Shown: positions 23,401 through 35,224, numbered from the stretch's first letter. The stretch is 64,000 bases of DNA from Siphonodentalium dalli (GCA_032622095.1 CP136061.1:36151797-36215796); one strand, 5' to 3'. A program made the numbers and translations. Notes: generated by a model from the letters alone, not told the origin.

Positions 23401-26400
23401 TAGTACATTCGCCCTGTATACATGTACAAAAGACCACACCGTTATATCCCACAAATGTCCGTGTCTCGATATCATTTGACCCCAAATTTCTTGACATGAA
23501 CCGCGACAGACATGCACGGCGTGAAATACATAGCATTGAGTAAACAATTTGCCATTGTTTCAATTCAACTTCAAGTTCGCGGTAAAATCGAAACCGCAAT
23601 TTGTAAGTGGTAAACATCTGAAACAGACATCAAGTACATGCAAGAACTGATTGTTGTGCATATTTATTTCTATTTGAGGTGGACATTTTTCATGTTTATC
23701 AGCATTTTTAACGATAAGAGCGATGGTAATTGAGGGACTATAATTTATCTAGCGCATTAAATTTAAAATAAAAAGTCGTGAATTGGCTGAGTGTTTTCTA
23801 TGGCCGCACATTTCGTTGCTAATTACGAGGCATTTGTTTGTCTAAATAATGTTTTTAAGTTCGAAGAGCATTAGAATGGGGATAACAGTGTAGTGTGTTG
23901 TGATTTCGGAAAGGTACATGGCGAATATACTGTGGCAAATACCCGTTAATGGGCTCAGGCTCCGCCGTCGCCCATTAACTAAATTTGCCACAGTATATTC
24001 GCCATGTACCTTTCCGAAATCACAAAACACCACACTGTTATCCCCTAAGTGTTATTACCAGAGAGAGCCATGGAAGTCATACATCGAGGAGAGTAAAGGA
24101 AGATCGTTTTCGGGAACCAGATTACTACACACAAAGAAATCGAGGACCAATAAAACCTGAGACTTTTCCTAAAATATCTGAGTTACGACATTACAGCCCT
24201 CGACATTGCGGATCATCTGTATTATAACCAAATTCCATTCACAGTTGTTAAAATTATGTATAATACAAGACATCATACAGCAACAGGGCGGATCAACGTA
24301 GACGAGGAGTACGCAGACGACGTCAAAGACAGCCATTTCTGGTTTCATGACATTGAATGCAGAGATTGGGTTCCATTTTCTGAAGTATCACCTAGACAGC
24401 AAGTTCAACTCCTTTAGGATAGCATAGTCCCAGGAATCGCCATTCGATGTCTCCCACATACCGCGACCGAACACCACTGGAATCGTCCGGACGTCGAGAT
24501 TGTAGACGATAACTGTTAATTTTTCAGTCGATGTTATCGCCTGGTAGATTGCTTTATTTATATATTTCTAATATTAATCACATTGATTCAATATTTGGTA
24601 TTGCTATATATTAAACACTGTGAAATATTTTGAAATGTTATGTACACACTTTGTCATTATGATCAACATTCTTGTATGGAATGCGACGGGCATTATGTCC
24701 AGTGCAGCTTACCTAGGCAATCTTCTCGAAAACCATAAAATTGATATTTGCGGTATTAGCGAACATTGGCTGGCTCAGAAAATTGTGCACTTTCAAAATT
24801 CTATTAAAAAGAACTACACATTTCACACTGTGTGTGACTTCTCCCATCGTCTGCCATTTCAGAGACGGAGAAACAATGGGTGTGTTTTCCTCTGCTGTCG
24901 GATATCGACCAAATTTCGAAAACTAGTTACATTTACATTTTTCACGTTTATCTACCTTCGACTAATTACACACTTGACTTTTACAAGGAATATATCGAAA
25001 AATTATCAACGCTGTGTAGCAGCTATCGGGCATTAGGTAAAATTATACTCATGGGCGACTTCAATGCTACCCTCTATAAAGGCGATAAACGCTGTAAAGT
25101 ACTGAAGTGTCTCGTTGACGAACTTGAGCTAGTCTCAACACATATATTCGCTCAAGATTCAGCTCAATTGCCAACATTTGTATCTCCCTCGGGATTAAGT
25201 GGCTCCCTAATTGACCACATTTTTGTCCCAAAAATGGATAAATAGAACATAAATTGCTTCGATGTTCTCGACGACGATGCATTAAATGTATCGAATCATC
25301 GACCTATCACAACAATACTCAACACTAATTCCGATAGACCCCGATTCAAATGGAAACAATTTTCCTCAATGCAAGAAAACATTCAAACTTATCAAAGTGA
25401 CTTACAAAAATTACTACCTCATTATGAGGTTGAGGACACACACTTACTAGACAATTATTACAATGATCTCATAAGCGCGATCTCTAACTCGGCTCAGATG
25501 AACATACCTCAGACATCATTCAAACCCTTCCTTAAATCATTTTGGAACTCACACTTAAACAGCTTACGAAATACACTAACATACTATCGTTCTCTTTGGT
25601 TGGACGCAGGTCGCCCCAGAGGAGAGGTTAGCATTGCATTCTCATATAAAGAGGCTAAGCGCACCTTTCGCAGAGAATATCGCAAATACTCAAAACAACA
25701 TTTAGATTCAATTAACGCAGATATTAATAGGTGTTCTGAGGCAGTCCAGAGTGCGTTTTTCAAATTATTCAGTGCTAAACGAAAATCTAACGATGTTCTT
25801 TCGAATTCAGTTTTTAAACACAATGGTAATATTCTGAGAGCCCCGGCTGAAATAGTCGAGGGATGAGCATCATATTATGAAACAATATTTTCTAACCCAT
25901 TGGTGAGCCCCGATTTTGATCAAAACCACTTTAAGAAAATCAATGTAGTTATAACGAAAGAACTTTCTGAACGTTCATTCAGCCCAATAGATGAACGGGT
26001 AATATATCCAGTAACCTCATCTGAAGTCAGCTCCCTTCTCAAATCTCTTCCGCATAACAAAACTGCAGGATGGGACAACATAATCTTATGAACACTTTGT
26101 ATACGGTGGTGATTCGATTGTACAGTGATTTGCATTTTTATTTTCAAAGATGATTGAACTTGTATATGTTCCACAAAATGCTAAATTGGGTGTCATTTGC
26201 TCATTATATAAAGGAACGCATAAGCCTCGTGACATTTTTGACAGTTACAGAGCGATAACTCTATTACCAGTAATTTACAAAATGTTTGAAAGAGTTATAC
26301 TTCTTCGATTACAAAACGAACTCGCCATCAACTCTTACAGTTCACCCGTTGCAAAATGGTTTTCAGCAGAATATTACCTGTATGATGTCGTCCTTCATGG

Positions 26401-29400
26401 TACAGGAATGCATTTCTTACACGTCCGAGAAGCATAGCAAATTATATGCGTGCTTCTTGGACTTGTGGAAAGCATTTGACACCGTTTGGATTAACGGACT
26501 GCTATTCAAATTTTATGAGCGTCACGTCAGAGGAGGAAATATACATTTAAAATACTCAACTGCCTTCTGACAGGCATATGGTGCAGAACGTCTTTTTCCG
26601 GAATTTCCTCACGTTGGTTTGAGCTTACGCACGGCGCCAGACAAGGAGACTCTGTATCCCCATTCTTATATACCATTTACATTGAATATTTACTTTTTGA
26701 GTTAGAAAGATCTCATCTTGGTTTGTGCATGAAAATCATAAATTGTTCTTGCCTCACACATGCTGACGATATGGCCCTTTTTTCATTATCACAGACTGGA
26801 CTACAAGGGCTATGCGATATCTGTGTAAAGTACAGTAATATATGGCGATACCAATTTAATCCCAACAAAACATTCGTTCTAGTATTTAACGAGCCAAAAT
26901 GTGAAGCTTTAAAAAAACCGGCATTGGTTATTAGGATCAAGCGCCATTGCAGAGGTAGATCAAGTGACACACCTTGGCATTCCACTAACCAAATATAAAT
27001 TCAATAACGTATTCACTGATATGATAGTAGGCAAAATACGCTCAACATTTTCATGCTTTCTAACGCCGGTCTTTATGCAGCCGGTATTACTCCCGCTAGT
27101 GCGATGAAAATTTATAACAGCGTCGTTCTTCCCCGTGGCTTATATGGATCGGAACTGCTTCATAATCAGACAGAAGTGAACTGTTCAAAATTGGAGAAAG
27201 TTTATCGTATGTGTGTGAAAAACATGCAGGGCCTACACATTCAAACTCGCACAGATATGGCTCTCGATCTTGAAGGCACTCGTCCGATAAAGGAAATCAT
27301 CGACGATAGAACGCTTAGACTTTTTAGAGCCCTGTGCAACATGTGAACAGAGACAACGGTTAAACACGTTTTTGTATACATGGTTCTAGACTACTTACAT
27401 AATCAACCAGACACCCACAATTGGATGCACAATGTTATCACCGTTCTAGAAAATCGTCAACTTTTGGACTACTTGAAAGACTACGTTTCATCATCAAACT
27501 TTCCAAAACAGCTGGCATGGAAGCAAATCATTAACCACCCGCGGACCGTATTTGAATCTGCATGGCAGACCCGGGTTGGAAATGACCCCTCATTTAGTAG
27601 ATTTATATCTGTACACAACAATATTCGTATGTCAAATCTGTGGACAGTCTGTCAAAAATATCCCGAAGAGAAATCAACATTTTATTTGGTCCCTCAGCTT
27701 ATTTGCTCACCGTCTGATAGTTGTGACGCAGTTTGTTCAAAATGTCATCGTAGAGACACAAATATTGCAGAACATGTTATTTGCGACTGTTCCGCCTTAG
27801 AGGAGCATATAAATGCATTTTGGTGTACTTGCTTAGATCGCCTTGGCGTCGAACTGTTTCTTACACCACAGAGCTTATCCAAAAAGGACAAGTTCACACT
27901 CTTTTACTGGGAAAGATTCCCGACGTCATCAGCAATAAAATAGGAGGTGGCGTTGAACTGATACATTTGTTCATTAGTCATACTGGCGGCCATCTTTGGA
28001 ATATAAGGATATCTGAGAGTTTAGTCTAGATAACAAGTAGTCCTTATGATTATCATCCAACATATTTGTAACAGTGTTGCCCCCCCCCCTTCGTGAATGA
28101 CATCTAGCAGGTGTACGTGTGCGTACATCTATATATGCATGCATGTTGCAGGTATATGCATATTTGTGCATATTCATGCAAGTGTATACATATATCGTGG
28201 GGTGAATTATGCTTGTACATGCTATGTACACTGACAATGGTGTATTCATGTCTATATGTTCATGCTATATTCCCTGTTTCATGTTATTGTATGTATATGT
28301 ATTGTTCTTTATATGTAGTTTCTAGTCTTCATGTGATGGAGGTAATAAAGATATATAACTGTGGATACAAAATCGAAGATGCTGATCACGTTCTGTTTAC
28401 TTGATCTCTTTATTTAAATGAAAGAGCTATACTGGAAGAAAAAATAGCTTGCATTGGACTACATATTGTCCATTCTGCAGATCTACTTTGCGGATCACCA
28501 CTGATTTCCTATAAAGAAAACTGTATTATATTCACAGCTGTATACAGAACTACATTATATCGTCTCATCGTATTTGTAATGAGAATATCCATTGGAATTG
28601 TACACCACCAACTGATTCTACATAATCACATTTAATACCTGCGTACTTTGTATGCTGATTCAATACCTTACCCTATCCCCTGAACCAGCAATTTGTTTGC
28701 CCATATTCGATAATAAAGTGGATCAATATGTTTTTTTATTGAAAATTATCAATAATAACTCTGTTGTAATGGAATGAATATAGTTCTTCTCTAAATTTTA
28801 TTGTTAATTACTTGTAAGTCGAATTTATATATACTTAAAGGGGAGAAAAACCACTTGTTTGTAACCTGGTAACAATTGTTATCCATATGAATATGTATTT
28901 ACACGTGAATATGTATCTATTATCTATTTCCATGTATATCCTGCCTGCTATATTATGTATTAATCTCAAACACTGTTTTTACATTTTAATGAAAAATATA
29001 CTAAAGTACGCAAAAGGTGCATTGACGCATATTTGCATACGACCCTAATGAATTTATATTGTACGAACTATTTGGATATGAAAATACTATTGATGGTCTT
29101 GCACTATATATCAAGCGGAAACGCTGTAACCACATCGAGAGCTTACATTTGTATGTGTGCATCCGTGGGGAAATATGTGATGACTTATACGGCATTCATG
29201 ATTATAATTGGAATCACATTTATATAACAAACAAAATGGTCATACATGTTTGCTTCCAAGCTCATGTATTGATGAATATCGTCACATTATATGCTATTAC
29301 ATGTTTATATGTAATTATCTATTGTGTCAATTGTGATAAGGAGGGATGTTAATACACTTGAACATGAACCACATCAAAAGATTTCCTTTTGTCATTGAGA

Positions 29401-32400
29401 AATACTGGACATTCATATACGCTGTATTGTTTTGCTGTTGTTTGATACTGTTACTATCACTCCACTGTTTTTGTTGTATTAAAGATGCATAATCCGATGT
29501 GACGCCATTAAATTAGTATTTCTTCGGCTTCGGGGGTAAAACATATTTGATTTGAATCAAGAAACCCACCCATCAAAGCTCAGAGGTATCATATTTAGAT
29601 TTTTGAATCTGTTAATTTTATTCGAATATTTGTCAGCCTAGCAAAAATTCAAAGGACATGCGTGGACACCGTCGCGAGAGTCCAATAGGTCACGCAAGGT
29701 CACGATTCTCTGTAAAATTACTTTGCGTGGCGATTATTAGACAATGAAAATTAACGACAGCAACACAAATAAAGGTATCTTGTGATAGCTGGCGCGCGGA
29801 TAAATACATATTTAGAGGATATGAAATGAGTGTTTCTCTCATATGATATTTATGAAACGAGTCTAAGAATTTTCAGTTTTCTCGAGCCTCCGGCTAAATA
29901 GCTATATAACATCGGCAGCAAAAGGTTAATGTGACGTCACTTCATTGCACCGGAAGCCCAATTACACCTGGTGAACTAGCAGAAATAAATATGCACGCGA
30001 AGATATAGTGCGCCATTCTATTCTCAGTTTGTGACATTATATCGTATGTTTATTAGATAAATACGAATTACATATTCTATTTATCGTATAACAATGTCCA
30101 AAACTATATATTTTAAAATTATAATTGCGAGAATTTCGGCATCGCGTTGATTGACGCGCACGAATTTGACCTGCATTTAGTTAGAGATGCGGCTCGGCCC
30201 AGGCTGCCATTCAGCCAATCAGAACACACGTTTTGTCAACAAACCAATCAAATTATCGGAAGGTGATATGAGCTAGTAGTTCATCAGTCTGGAGTAAACT
30301 ACATACCCACATATAAAAAATAGTGGGTCTGACGACCTTTCGTTCAGTTTTCATTTCCCAAACCCGGGATTCCTTGTAATTACCGCCAATCAAAACTTAG
30401 CTCCAAGAAATGTGTGCCCCAATAAAAAAACTAGTAACATGTCACGTGCTCTCGGTGTGGAAATTCCGAAGGTGTGGCTAAATGTTGTTAAAATAGTATC
30501 CATGACGTCATGTTATACCGGAAGAGAAATTCACAAATCGACAAATAAAGTAGATTGTTGACGAGCGGTCGAAAGTTTAAAATCAAGAATCACCGGAATT
30601 TGGATTGCAGGCAACTGTAATTAGGGTACAACTGGCCAATCTTTGGAGCTAATACTATGGCTGTGTAAGGTCGGGAGGGTTTCGGTGGGGTTTGTGGTAG
30701 AATTGTTTCTCTTCGCTCGTTTTGGCTGCGGTGGTACTACTGTACTGGGAACTGATTGATCGTTTTGTTATGTCATTTAACTTTTTTAGTTCTGTAGTTG
30801 TTTTAGCAGATAGTCCCGACATTCATGTATTTTTGATTCGTGGCCGTTGATTTGTGTTATTTTTTGACAACATGGGCGACAAATCGCCTGGCCAATCTAA
30901 AAAATAATTCGTTCCGAGTCCAAGAGATCCACATAAATTGACACTTCTTATAATTTCAAGGAGATCTGTCTTAGTTATTGTACATATTATTTTGGATCCC
31001 GGAAGCTAGCTGTTTCCCTTTATTGTCAGTAAAACAACCGCCGAACGAAAAGTCACAAACCCTGCAACTATTAATTCCGATTCTTAGAATCGGCTTCACA
31101 GGGTTGAAGCGGCCATGACGGCACTGGCACGTGATCATGTTACGCCTGTCAATCACAACTAATTTCAGATTTATATTTAGTGCGGTGTGACGTAATTTGG
31201 GAGAAGCCCACAACCGTTCAGAAATGAAAAGTTGATGGGAATGCAATAGACTCAGTATCAGTATGAATCTGAGTGTATGTTTACATAGACTGGTAGTTCA
31301 TATGAAATTGATTTATGACATACTTTCCAACGTAAATAATGATTGAGTCATATGATCAACTTTTCTGCTAGTTACCAGGTGTAATTGGGCTTCCGGTGCA
31401 ATGAAGTGACGTCACATTAACATTTTGCTGCCGATGTCATATAGCTATTTAGTGATTTGTGTGCGTTTCGGACATCATAATCAATTTATAGGTGTCATAT
31501 GATAAATAGAATATGTAATTCGTGTTTCTCTCATATGATATTTATGAAACTCGTCACGAATTTTCAGTTTTCTCTCGCCAGAGGCTCGAGAAAACTGAAA
31601 ATTCTTAGACTCGTTTCATAAATATCATATGAGAGAAACACTCATTTCATATCCTCTATTTACGAATATGTAGTCATGTTTTATTCATGCGCATATACAT
31701 GATATATAACAGATTGCGGGTTACACGTGGATATAGGTAATTGTTTACATTTGTATTGACAAGTGTTGGGGAATTCCACTTTGAACTAGCATCAGCATAT
31801 ATGGAAGTTGTAATCCACAGTCACGAATATGTAGTCATGTTTTATTCATGCGCATAGACATGATATATAACAGATTGCTGGTTACACGTGGATATAGGTA
31901 ATTGTTTACATTTGTATTGACAAGTGTTGGGGAATTCCACTTTGAACTAGCATCAGCATATATGGAAGTTGTAATCCACACTCGATCACGGTCCAAACAA
32001 CTAACAAAAGCGTTATTATGACCTTTTACGGCAAATATGATATCGTTCTTGCTACTGTTGTGAGTATTTATTGACAATAAACTAATTTGGATAACTAAAT
32101 CGGCTTTTGGTGAAATTACGTTGTAGTTGTAACTTGATGATACAATATACGGGACCCATCGAATTGGATTGTGCTATATATAATGTAGTTTGGCTGAGAG
32201 AACCACGGAGGCTGATATAGAATTGTTTCATTCTATTCCTATTTATTTACTGTTTTTTGGGGGTCGGTTCTAAAAGTTTACCCCGAAAAAAATAATGTAG
32301 CGGTCAATGTATTTTGCGACACCTGTGCAATGTTTTTCAAGAACCCCCCCCCCCCCCCCCCCCGCGCTAACGTTCGAATTATTCTGTATGCATTATTGTA

Positions 32401-32773
32401 ACAGTATTTGTTGTCTAAATAGAACGAGAACGTCTAACGTAGACAAGCATAAAATGCCGTTAGAACTTACCTTTTGCAATGACACCGATCCTTCCTCCGC
32501 CTGCAGTTCCGTCTCGTGGTCATCGAACCATTCCGATGACATTCTGCATTCACTATTGGAATACGACGCCGAACCACACGTTTCCATGGAAACACACGCT
32601 CTCCCGCATTTAACAACATTTCCAACTGTTACCGATTCTAAGTATCCTTCATCGGAGGTTAAAATGCTCCGTCCTGTCGAAGTTTTATAGCGTACAAGTG
32701 CTGATGCGGCAGTACTTCTGATCACCATGGCAACTGAACACGAAATTAGTTTCAGTACTACGCGAATGTTCAT
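17256..32773 (-). CDS. lectin gene 2: secreted PAN-EGF-C-type lectin protein (join of 4 exons)
   Basis: Exons 32471-32773, 19076-19166, 18556-18729 and 17256-17479 have the same lengths and phases as gene 1 and encode 263 aa. The CTLD keeps EPN (GEPNGTGENC), the motif of mannose-type sugar binding, and KFNDR at the second calcium-ligand position; NGT is also an N-glycosylation sequon. All donors fit the GT consensus, exon 1 with GTAAGT. Intron 1 is about 13.3 kb against 1.6 kb in gene 1, filled with mobile elements. Joining exon 1 to exons 2-4 across that distance is inference from gene 1, but all parts are intact and in phase. Confidence 0.72.
17480..18555 (-). other. intron 3 of lectin gene 2
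   Basis: It aligns with 4016-4771 in pieces. An extra block at about 17690-18060 is absent from gene 1. The words GTCCCCGGCAAACGGGGACT (about 18464) are conserved in all copies. No gene. Confidence 0.6.
18556..18729 (-). CDS. lectin gene 2 exon 3 (N-terminal half of CTLD)
   Basis: TTGCAG precedes 18729 and GTAAGT follows 18556. It encodes YCPSHYRIEDAGGKNICF and then the SSCAADGGHLL segment. It differs from gene 1 by only a few residues. Confidence 0.85.
19076..19166 (-). CDS. lectin gene 2 exon 2 (EGF-like module)
   Basis: The exon is 91 bp between TTTCAG and GTGAGT. It encodes ISCLNNGTLLGDSTCLC and PPGPRYAGTYCQR, a four-cysteine EGF-like module like that of gene 1. Confidence 0.85.
19334..19391 (+). 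pseudogene. LINE C-terminal scrap
   Basis: The frame reads FFPSMVSIWNSLDKVAQQ, close to the FFPRTVxxWNSLP motif near the C terminus of many LINE polyproteins. It is cut by the LTR element at 19393. Confidence 0.45.
19393..20980 (+). mobile_element. deleted LTR retrotransposon with chromodomain
   Basis: The same sequence starts at 19393 and at 20439 (TGTCAGAGTGCTAATTTTGG) and stays nearly identical for about 154 bp. This is read as a broken 5' LTR (19393-19546) and a 3' LTR (from 20439). A purine-rich GGAGGAGAGTG lies just before the second copy, as a polypurine tract would. The downstream LTR holds TATATAAG (about 20795) and AATAAA (about 20941); its exact end is unclear. Only the 3' end of the coding region survives between them. 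Confidence 0.65.
19562..20361 (+). pseudogene. retroelement pol remnant with chromodomain (two frames)
   Basis: A Ser/Thr-rich frame (19562-19966) is followed, after a one-base shift, by a frame (to 20361) that opens with a chromodomain: KVVRKRLHKVEPQYLIKWRG and PATKNTWVNRDDL. Chromodomains at the C terminus of integrase mark chromovirus-type Ty3/gypsy elements and guide integration to chromatin. No integrase or reverse-transcriptase motif remains. About 80 basic residues follow (SVRRYVRQRLEN...), not recognised. Confidence 0.6.
20981..21727. other. unassigned sequence inside intron 1 of lectin gene 2
   Basis: A 161-aa open frame on the minus strand (21228-21713) has no family signature I recognise and overlaps the probable 5' region of the LINE that follows. 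No other structure. Confidence 0.35.
21728..24420 (+). pseudogene. LINE ORF1 region (broken, coiled coil)
   Basis: Frames at 21728-21919, 21923-22258, 22429-23070 and 23142-23348 are separated by stops or shifts. The third (about 213 aa) is a long coiled coil (repeating SLSQRLDKMDS, RVDKIATDLHIRVEHIS). A basic tail resumes after 24045 (PRYYT-like and RINVDEEYADDVKD...). Position and style match an ORF1 nucleic-acid-binding protein ahead of the LINE ORF2. No zinc knuckles are seen. An insertion of about 0.7 kb with a hairpin (23878-24045) splits the coding region. Confidence 0.5.
23878..24045. repeat. 77-bp-arm hairpin
   Basis: The left arm, from GGGGATAACAGTGTAGTG at 23878 to TTAATGGGC at 23954, is mirrored by 23970-24045, with about 15 nt of loop. 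Mismatches are few. It could be a small palindromic MITE or an inverted duplication from template switching. Confidence 0.9.
24620..27943 (+). pseudogene. LINE ORF2: APE endonuclease and reverse transcriptase (decayed)
   Basis: Domains in order: endonuclease start (INILVWNATGIMSS, then HKIDICGISEHWL at about 24661-24775); GDFNATLY and LIDHIFVPK; the VSNHRP equivalent of the SDH motif near 25290; RT motifs DSYRAITLLPVIYK (26248), YACFLDLWKAFDTVW (26440), GARQGDSVSPFLY (26630) and HADDMALF for the catalytic xADD (26758); a C-terminal CCHC-like finger (CSKCHRRDTNIAEHVICDC, 27737). Several stops and shifts break it. It lies inside intron 1 of lectin gene 2, antisense to it. The clade is not certain. 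Confidence 0.85.
28085..28640 (+). pseudogene. second LINE C-terminal fragment
   Basis: A C run marks 28079-28089. From about 28360 the frame reads CGYKIEDADHVLFT, a stop, then SLYLNERAILEEKIACIG, the usual HVLF.C..Y...R finger of LINE polyproteins with the cysteine codon turned into TGA. 28100-28350 is AT- and TG-rich with no coding sense. Confidence 0.6.
28641..29813. other. non-coding intron sequence
   Basis: AT-rich, perhaps LINE 3' UTR. No reliable gene. Confidence 0.4.
29814..31657. mobile_element. foldback-type element with long inverted repeats
   Basis: The left arm (29814 to about 29987, AGAGGATATGAAATGAGTGT...) is mirrored by 31365-31657. The central words GTGACGTCACTTCATTGCAC and CAATTACACCTGGTGAACTA are clear in both. 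ATTT flanks both ends (29810-29813, 31658-31661), a possible 4-bp target duplication; TA is the alternative. The right arm holds an extra insert and its own hairpin. The interior has no transposase frame. Confidence 0.75.
31521..31646. repeat. hairpin with arms of about 55 bp
   Basis: TGTTTCTCTCATATGATATT at the left is mirrored by AATATCATATGAGAGAAACA at the right, around CCAGAGG. It is a local inverted duplication of the end of the element above. Confidence 0.85.
31662..31983. repeat. 161-bp tandem duplication
   Basis: ACGAATATGTAGTCATGTTT starts at 31662 and at 31823. The two units are almost identical up to ATGGAAGTTGTAATCCAC. The second runs into the block shared with 6559-8388. Confidence 0.9.
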
Positions 32774-33690
32774 TTTTGCAGCAAGTTGATGGTGGATGCG
32801 TTATGTTTTGATGCTAACTCGAGAGTATACTGCGGCCCTGTCGGTCGCTATGTGTGCTAGCGGAAGACACGTCTACCTTTCGTACAGTGGCCAATCAAAC
32901 TCGAGGACTTCCAAGTCATAAATGTGGACGTTTGTCTGATTGGCTGTAATTGCCAGTAATTGCCATCGAGTTTACTGAAACCAAGCACAACATACCCAAG
33001 TCATACATGCTCAATGGTTTTATACATCTGTCAAATGAAATCGAATGTTTCAAGATTAATATTTTATTAACATCGCACTTAATCGATCCGGAATTGTCTC
33101 CCCTGGTTGTTTCTCACCGAATAACAAACAGTTTTTCATTATTCGCTTCGACAAGTATCTAAGCTGCAGCGAACACTACATCTCAATAATAAGATGCACA
33201 TAATGCACCCCCTACTGGCACCTATGGTGACTCAGTCGGTAGATGCATAGCTCATTTGATTAGGCAGACAATCATACCAGCAACAGCGAAGCCCTAAGAC
33301 CACATGACTCGTGTGTCTAGCCTACTTTATCACTTGCTTATTGTGGGTCGATGGTTTCTAAGAGCAGCGGATTGATCTCCCACTGTCGATGATGTTGGAC
33401 ATATTTTATTGTGACCAACTGAATACAAAAATATAAATACAGGGCATTACAGGGTAAGAACACGAATATGTGTAGGGGCACATGGTATCGGGGCCAAAGT
33501 ACCGATATTGTCAAAGCCCCGCCCCCTGGGGTTCAGCTGCTGGTGAAAGTTGTTGATGGATCTGATCGGGAGTTATGATTTGATGAATATGATGTATTGG
33601 TTATTTTGTTTTGGCTTTGTCTGGACTCGGGAGTATGTGTGTCCTAGTACTCTTGGGTGACACTGTGCTATACGGGCATCATACTCCATA
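31984..33690. repeat. segmental duplication, copy 2 (exon 1 and flanks)
   Basis: Collinear with 6559-8388. It contains a G/C-run expansion (C run at about 32345-32362) missing from copy 1 and lacks the extra block at 8000-8130. Confidence 0.8.
32471..32773 (-). CDS. lectin gene 2 exon 1 (signal peptide and PAN/apple-like domain)
   Basis: The ATG at 32771-32773 opens 101 codons, ending LQK at a canonical GTAAGT donor. It begins with the signal peptide MNIRVVLKLISCSVAMVIRS, then VKCGRACVSMETC and SASYSNSEC. It lacks the extra cysteine at position 28 of gene 1 (arginine here). It lies 13.3 kb from exon 2. Confidence 0.8.
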
Positions 33691-33886
33691 TTAACCCTTT
33701 CATGATGGGAGCCGCGCTGGTGCCACAATAAAGATCCTGTGCCAGTTCATTCTATTATATATTTGAGTCTCCCATAGGGAGCCGAGCAATAATAGGCTAG
33801 CATAATTATATAAGAGAATGCACTACCTTACAAGGGCATGGTAAATATTGTTAGACCAATATATTCTCTTATATATGCGAGGCTCT
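33691..33886. mobile_element. piggyBac-like MITE, family A, truncated
   Basis: It starts TTAACCCTTTCATGATGGGA and stops inside the second hairpin (GCGAGGCTC at about 33886). It occupies the same duplicated position as 8389-8619. Confidence 0.75.
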
Positions 33887-35048
33887 TTGTCGGAGGAAAC
33901 GACACTAATCCTGTGACACTCATCTTGTCAATATACCCATGTGAATCAATGTATAACGAACATATTCCAACCATTATGGGTATATAATTAATTACATGCA
34001 GTTAGTTAAATGAATTATTAGTGACAGTTTAAGACATCTGACATCAACGGCACATATCCAATGACCCCCCTCGTAAATTGAGCCCTGCGTACACAATTTC
34101 AACTCGGATGGTCCAGTCATTTGGTCGCCCATAGCCCAACAAACAGACAAACAAACACAATAGTGTTACAATAGTGTAGATTTTAATTTCAAAGCTGGAC
34201 TGAATTAATACACTGAAACTGCAACAACATAAATAAAAGAATAGAACATGGATAAAACCAACTCTTCATATACCCTGTCCGAGTTGACACCAAGTTAATA
34301 AAAGGTAATTGTCGACTTAATATCAAGAAAAAGAAATAAGAAAAATACTAGCAATCACCATTTTATGCACATCCTTTGAGATATCATTTCTCCGTGAAAG
34401 CTATTAAATTGACCGATCACGTGGTTATTGTTCTATGGCTGTTATACTCTTTAAGCTGATAACATTACCCAAGACATGTCAATGACATATCAGTAAATTC
34501 AACTAGGGTTGACATAGTTTGAAATTATATGCACAGAGTGGAGATTTACCAAGCTGTAATCGAAATTGTTATTTGACAAATTGCTGATATCTGCAAGCCT
34601 AGATCATTATGCACGATACACACAATTCTATACATTATAACTGCTTCCTGATTAATCTGCCAATCAGCGCATTATCTATAGCATGATTCCACACCATTTA
34701 GTGTCAGTCTGCTGGACCATCTACTATTATTCTAAATGCCAAGCAGTCACTACAGCAGACTTGGATACTTTAAGTGTTGTGGGAATAACATATTTAGTCA
34801 TCTGAGTTGACAGATATGCAAATAATTCACCGATTGACTCGATGCACTGATGGCAGTTATATTCTAGTCATTGATAGTCATATTATTGTTTGAGACAGTT
34901 TCTCGCTCTTTGTCCATGCACACAATGATCTAGGATTAAATATCTTGGCATATTATCCACGGAACGGTTCGATGTGATGAGTGGCTGGTATTTTAGTTAA
35001 ACCTTTCTACAATAAATAAATTCTTCCGCCTAGTTATAAAAGTATACA
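33887..35048. other. non-coding, nothing recognised
   Basis: AT-rich unique sequence with no usable frame. Confidence 0.5.
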
Positions 35049-35224
35049 TGCTCTATTATTATAAGAGAATGCATTGGCCTAACAATATTTACCTTGATCT
35101 TGTAAGCCAGTGCATTATCTTATGTATGCGATGCTCCCAATGGGAGACTCGCATATATAAGAGAATGCACTGGCACAGGTCATTTAATGCTGCACCAGCG
35201 CACCTCCCGTCATTAAAGGGTTAA
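35049..35224. mobile_element. piggyBac-like MITE, family A, left-truncated
   Basis: The right end is CACCTCCCGTCATTAAAGGG then TTAA. One good hairpin is at 35106-35174, preceded by the usual AACAATATTTACCTTGATCT linker. Confidence 0.75.
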
